A stretch of DNA of 64,000 bases from Fasciola hepatica (taxonomy: Eukaryota; Platyhelminthes; Trematoda; Plagiorchiida; Fasciolidae). The translations under genes were made by a program, and so were the position numbers. Each line of letters starts with the position of its first letter. Positions within the stretch are counted from its first letter, which is position 1. The DNA is taken from NCBI GenBank assembly GCA_948099385.1, contig CANUEZ040000020.1, forward strand, positions 8,883,501-8,947,500, read 5' to 3'. The notes under the pieces were generated by a model that did no database searches, was not told where the DNA came from, and saw only the letters and a program-made list of their open reading frames with translations. Shown here piece after piece: positions 61,682 through 64,000 of this stretch.

Positions 61682-64000
61682 TGTCAGCCACAAATGCCAC
61701 ACCATAATACTCGTTTCGAGCTTTTACGCAAAATTACTCAAAACCTATACGATTTCGTTGTCATAAACATGGGTTAAGTTTTTTCCCTTATTTTCAGTTT
61801 GTTACGTAGGGCCCTGGTCATGTAATAAAACTATTATCGTTTTTATTGATATTGATGTGACCAAAATCATCTGAATTAGGCGAGAAAAAGATGCTTTTGC
61901 AAGTTGTGCTATCTCGTTGACAACATCCGCACAAAGCCGGCTGAGATTAAAAATAAATGATGTTTAATTTGGCGCCTAAAACACTGATATGAAATGTTAT
62001 CTGTTAAGTTAGGATAGCTCAGTCTCTGTACGTTTCCTAACATTGATACTTAAGCAGACTCCTTTGACAGAAAGTAGTTCAGCATTGCTGGGGATGCAAT
62101 CGCTGTTATGTTGGCACCCCTTCCGTTGAGACCTTGCATTGTTTTGCATTACAACTTCAGGTATTATTTGTGGTCCTTCGTTAGTGTGCAGTGTGATTAG
62201 ATCGAATACACAGCCATTTTCCCCTCTGACCAGGGCACAGCACTATTACATATTGGTTTCCATTATGCTGAGCAGAGAAGCATTACTTCCGCCGTCCATA
62301 TGTTGTTGGGTGTCAATCAGTTTTCAAGGAAATTAATTCCAAAATAATTCCCTATCGAGGAGTATTATTTGAGGAGCAATAAACCAATACTTCCTACTTT
62401 CACTGCTGAAATTTTTTATTTGAATTCGACGACTGGTTGGATAACTTTTCACAGATAGTGCAGAAGATGTCATCCGTGTGTACGTGGAATGATCAGTACT
62501 TGGTTGGTGTCATTGGCTTGCATATCACAAGGGTCTTATGTCGTAGTTTTGTTGGCTTGTTGGCTGTCTCTCGCAAGCGCCATAATAAAGTAGGTACGCA
62601 AAAACCTGTCACAATATTTTGTGTGATGGAAAACTTTCATATTTTCCTGGCTTAGTCCGACAAACCAATAGATACTGGGGTACTGAACCCGAGGTATAAA
62701 AATTACCATCGTGCTTCAGCCACAGGAACCTTGCTTCCCTCTGCAGAATATTCATCCACCGGAGTGCATAAAACAAATACTAGATTTAACTGATTGACTC
62801 TGTATTACTAAATATAATAAACCAGGCCTTGACGTGCTTCTTCCTTCCATATCTGGCCAGGAAACCTAATCTAAAAGTTCTCAAGTTTGATTAAAAGGTT
62901 TTGCTTACGATAGTAGTCTCGTGCTTGCCAGATGATCATTAGCTACTCTACCGGGGTGCATGAAATTCATTACCCAAATAAGTCAACTTCCGCCTTCAAT
63001 TTGAGATCAACATACGTCACTGTGAATGTTCCAAGTTTTTACTCAACGTTTGTCCTAAGTGACTTTAGCGATCAAAGCTGGTTGACATCGTTAGTAACCT
63101 GAACAAGAGAGGAAATTTGAAACCGAGAACATTATTCCATCGGGAAGAAGAATGACTAAAACGTGTCTTTTGGACAGAACACGTATCGTATATACTAATA
63201 ACTTTTCCCTACAAAGGTGAGCGGCTGATTATTGCTTCCAAAAAGCCCACAATCCTTGTAGTCACTTGTACTGTATTCAGTAACTTGATGGATTGATCTT
63301 AGAAAAAGATGTTTGACGATTTTGTCAATATTTTGTTGTCATTGATAATCCCAATTATAGTCAGTGGCGTTGATTTGTGTCATGCTGTATGGTTAACTTT
63401 TGAGACGCATATCTCACTTTTGGCACAAAACTAAAGGGTAAGTCCCCATCACCTACACCAGAGTTATGAAATAATGAATCACGAAGTACTGCTATTTGAA
63501 TTAGTTAGATTTCATTCACACAGATCACTTCTGAATTTCCATGCCATTCTCAGCAAATGGTGAGTTTTCTTGTAGAATTGCACAAGAAGACGAGACAAGA
63601 ATGAAACAAGATTCATTAAATACTTTCTGTTGTGGAAGAAATAAAAAGCTTTTACACCAGACCAACCAGTAGAAGCTAAAAATAGGACATGAAGTGTACT
63701 ACGTAACCCGCGTACAAAGAATAGACCCTAGCCGCATTCACAAAAGCCCTCGTATATCCATAGCCAAAATCTGTTGGCACTGCCCTTGGAATGCTGCCAA
63801 TCCACGTTCATAGTTACCATTCTTACCGTCATTTTAAGCCACCCTAACCCTCTCAAATAGGCTGCTGATCAAATAGTAGGCAGAAACCAGAAGCGATTGT
63901 CGGGAAGTAACAGATTATCGTCCGGTCGTTAACGGTTGTCTCTATTCTGATATTTCATATCACACTGATTTCAATGTAACGAACTCGGAATCACAAAGCT
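61682..64000. other. Intergenic stretch to window end
   Basis: No coding similarity, repeats or RNA genes recognised on either strand. Confidence 0.5.

Noticed and set aside
62005..62055. GGATAGCTCAGT, tRNA box A-like
   Set aside because: No box B and no cloverleaf could be drawn.

Overview
The window is AT-rich animal DNA, most likely from a digenean flatworm (trematode) close to the schistosome type. Two things suggest this. The mobile-element remnants are the LINE, Gypsy, Penelope-like and hammerhead-ribozyme families typical of trematodes. The single clear gene has kilobase-scale introns in repeat-rich DNA. The species assignment is inference. No bacterial-style operons, tRNA genes, rRNA genes or CRISPR arrays were seen.

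Positions 1-19906, plus strand: the 3' part of one gene, a plastin/fimbrin (calcium-regulated actin-bundling protein). Seven coding exons join in frame through GT-AG introns: 2362-2572, 7677-7862, 11362-11436, 11671-11896, 12517-12699, 12945-13345 and 18935-19906. They encode the end of calponin-homology domain CH1, then CH2, CH3 and CH4. After CH4 the last exon keeps coding for about 270 residues of a Ser/Pro/Arg-rich tail that ordinary plastins lack. The EF-hands and start of CH1 lie outside the window. Three degraded copies of one LINE family sit inside the plastin introns, at about 3575-3905 (+), 14810-16320 (-) and 17060-17995 (+).

Positions 19907-64000: no gene could be established. It looks intergenic and carries decayed mobile elements and structured repeats. 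These are a long imperfect hairpin (23574-23731), a minisatellite of about 46 bp per unit with a CCAAT-type motif in most units (34232-34461), a Gypsy RNase H/integrase remnant (34555-35720), a second Gypsy-type integrase scrap (45230-45610), and a Penelope-like element remnant with a GIY-YIG endonuclease region (48783-49358). About 440 bp after the Penelope-like frame lies a hammerhead ribozyme with an intact core (49800-49856). A second, decayed copy of the same ribozyme-bearing repeat is at 61600-61681. Two tRNA-derived SINE-like repeats (about 54386-54560 and 55840-55990) carry ribozyme relics of the kind found in schistosome Sm-alpha elements.

The most interesting items are the plastin C-terminal extension with a cryptic splice donor exactly where plastin homology ends, the cluster of hammerhead-bearing elements at 48.8-61.7 kb, the 64-bp-arm hairpin whose mismatches are all transitions, and the CCAAT minisatellite. 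Many other open frames of 60-160 codons were judged compatible with chance.
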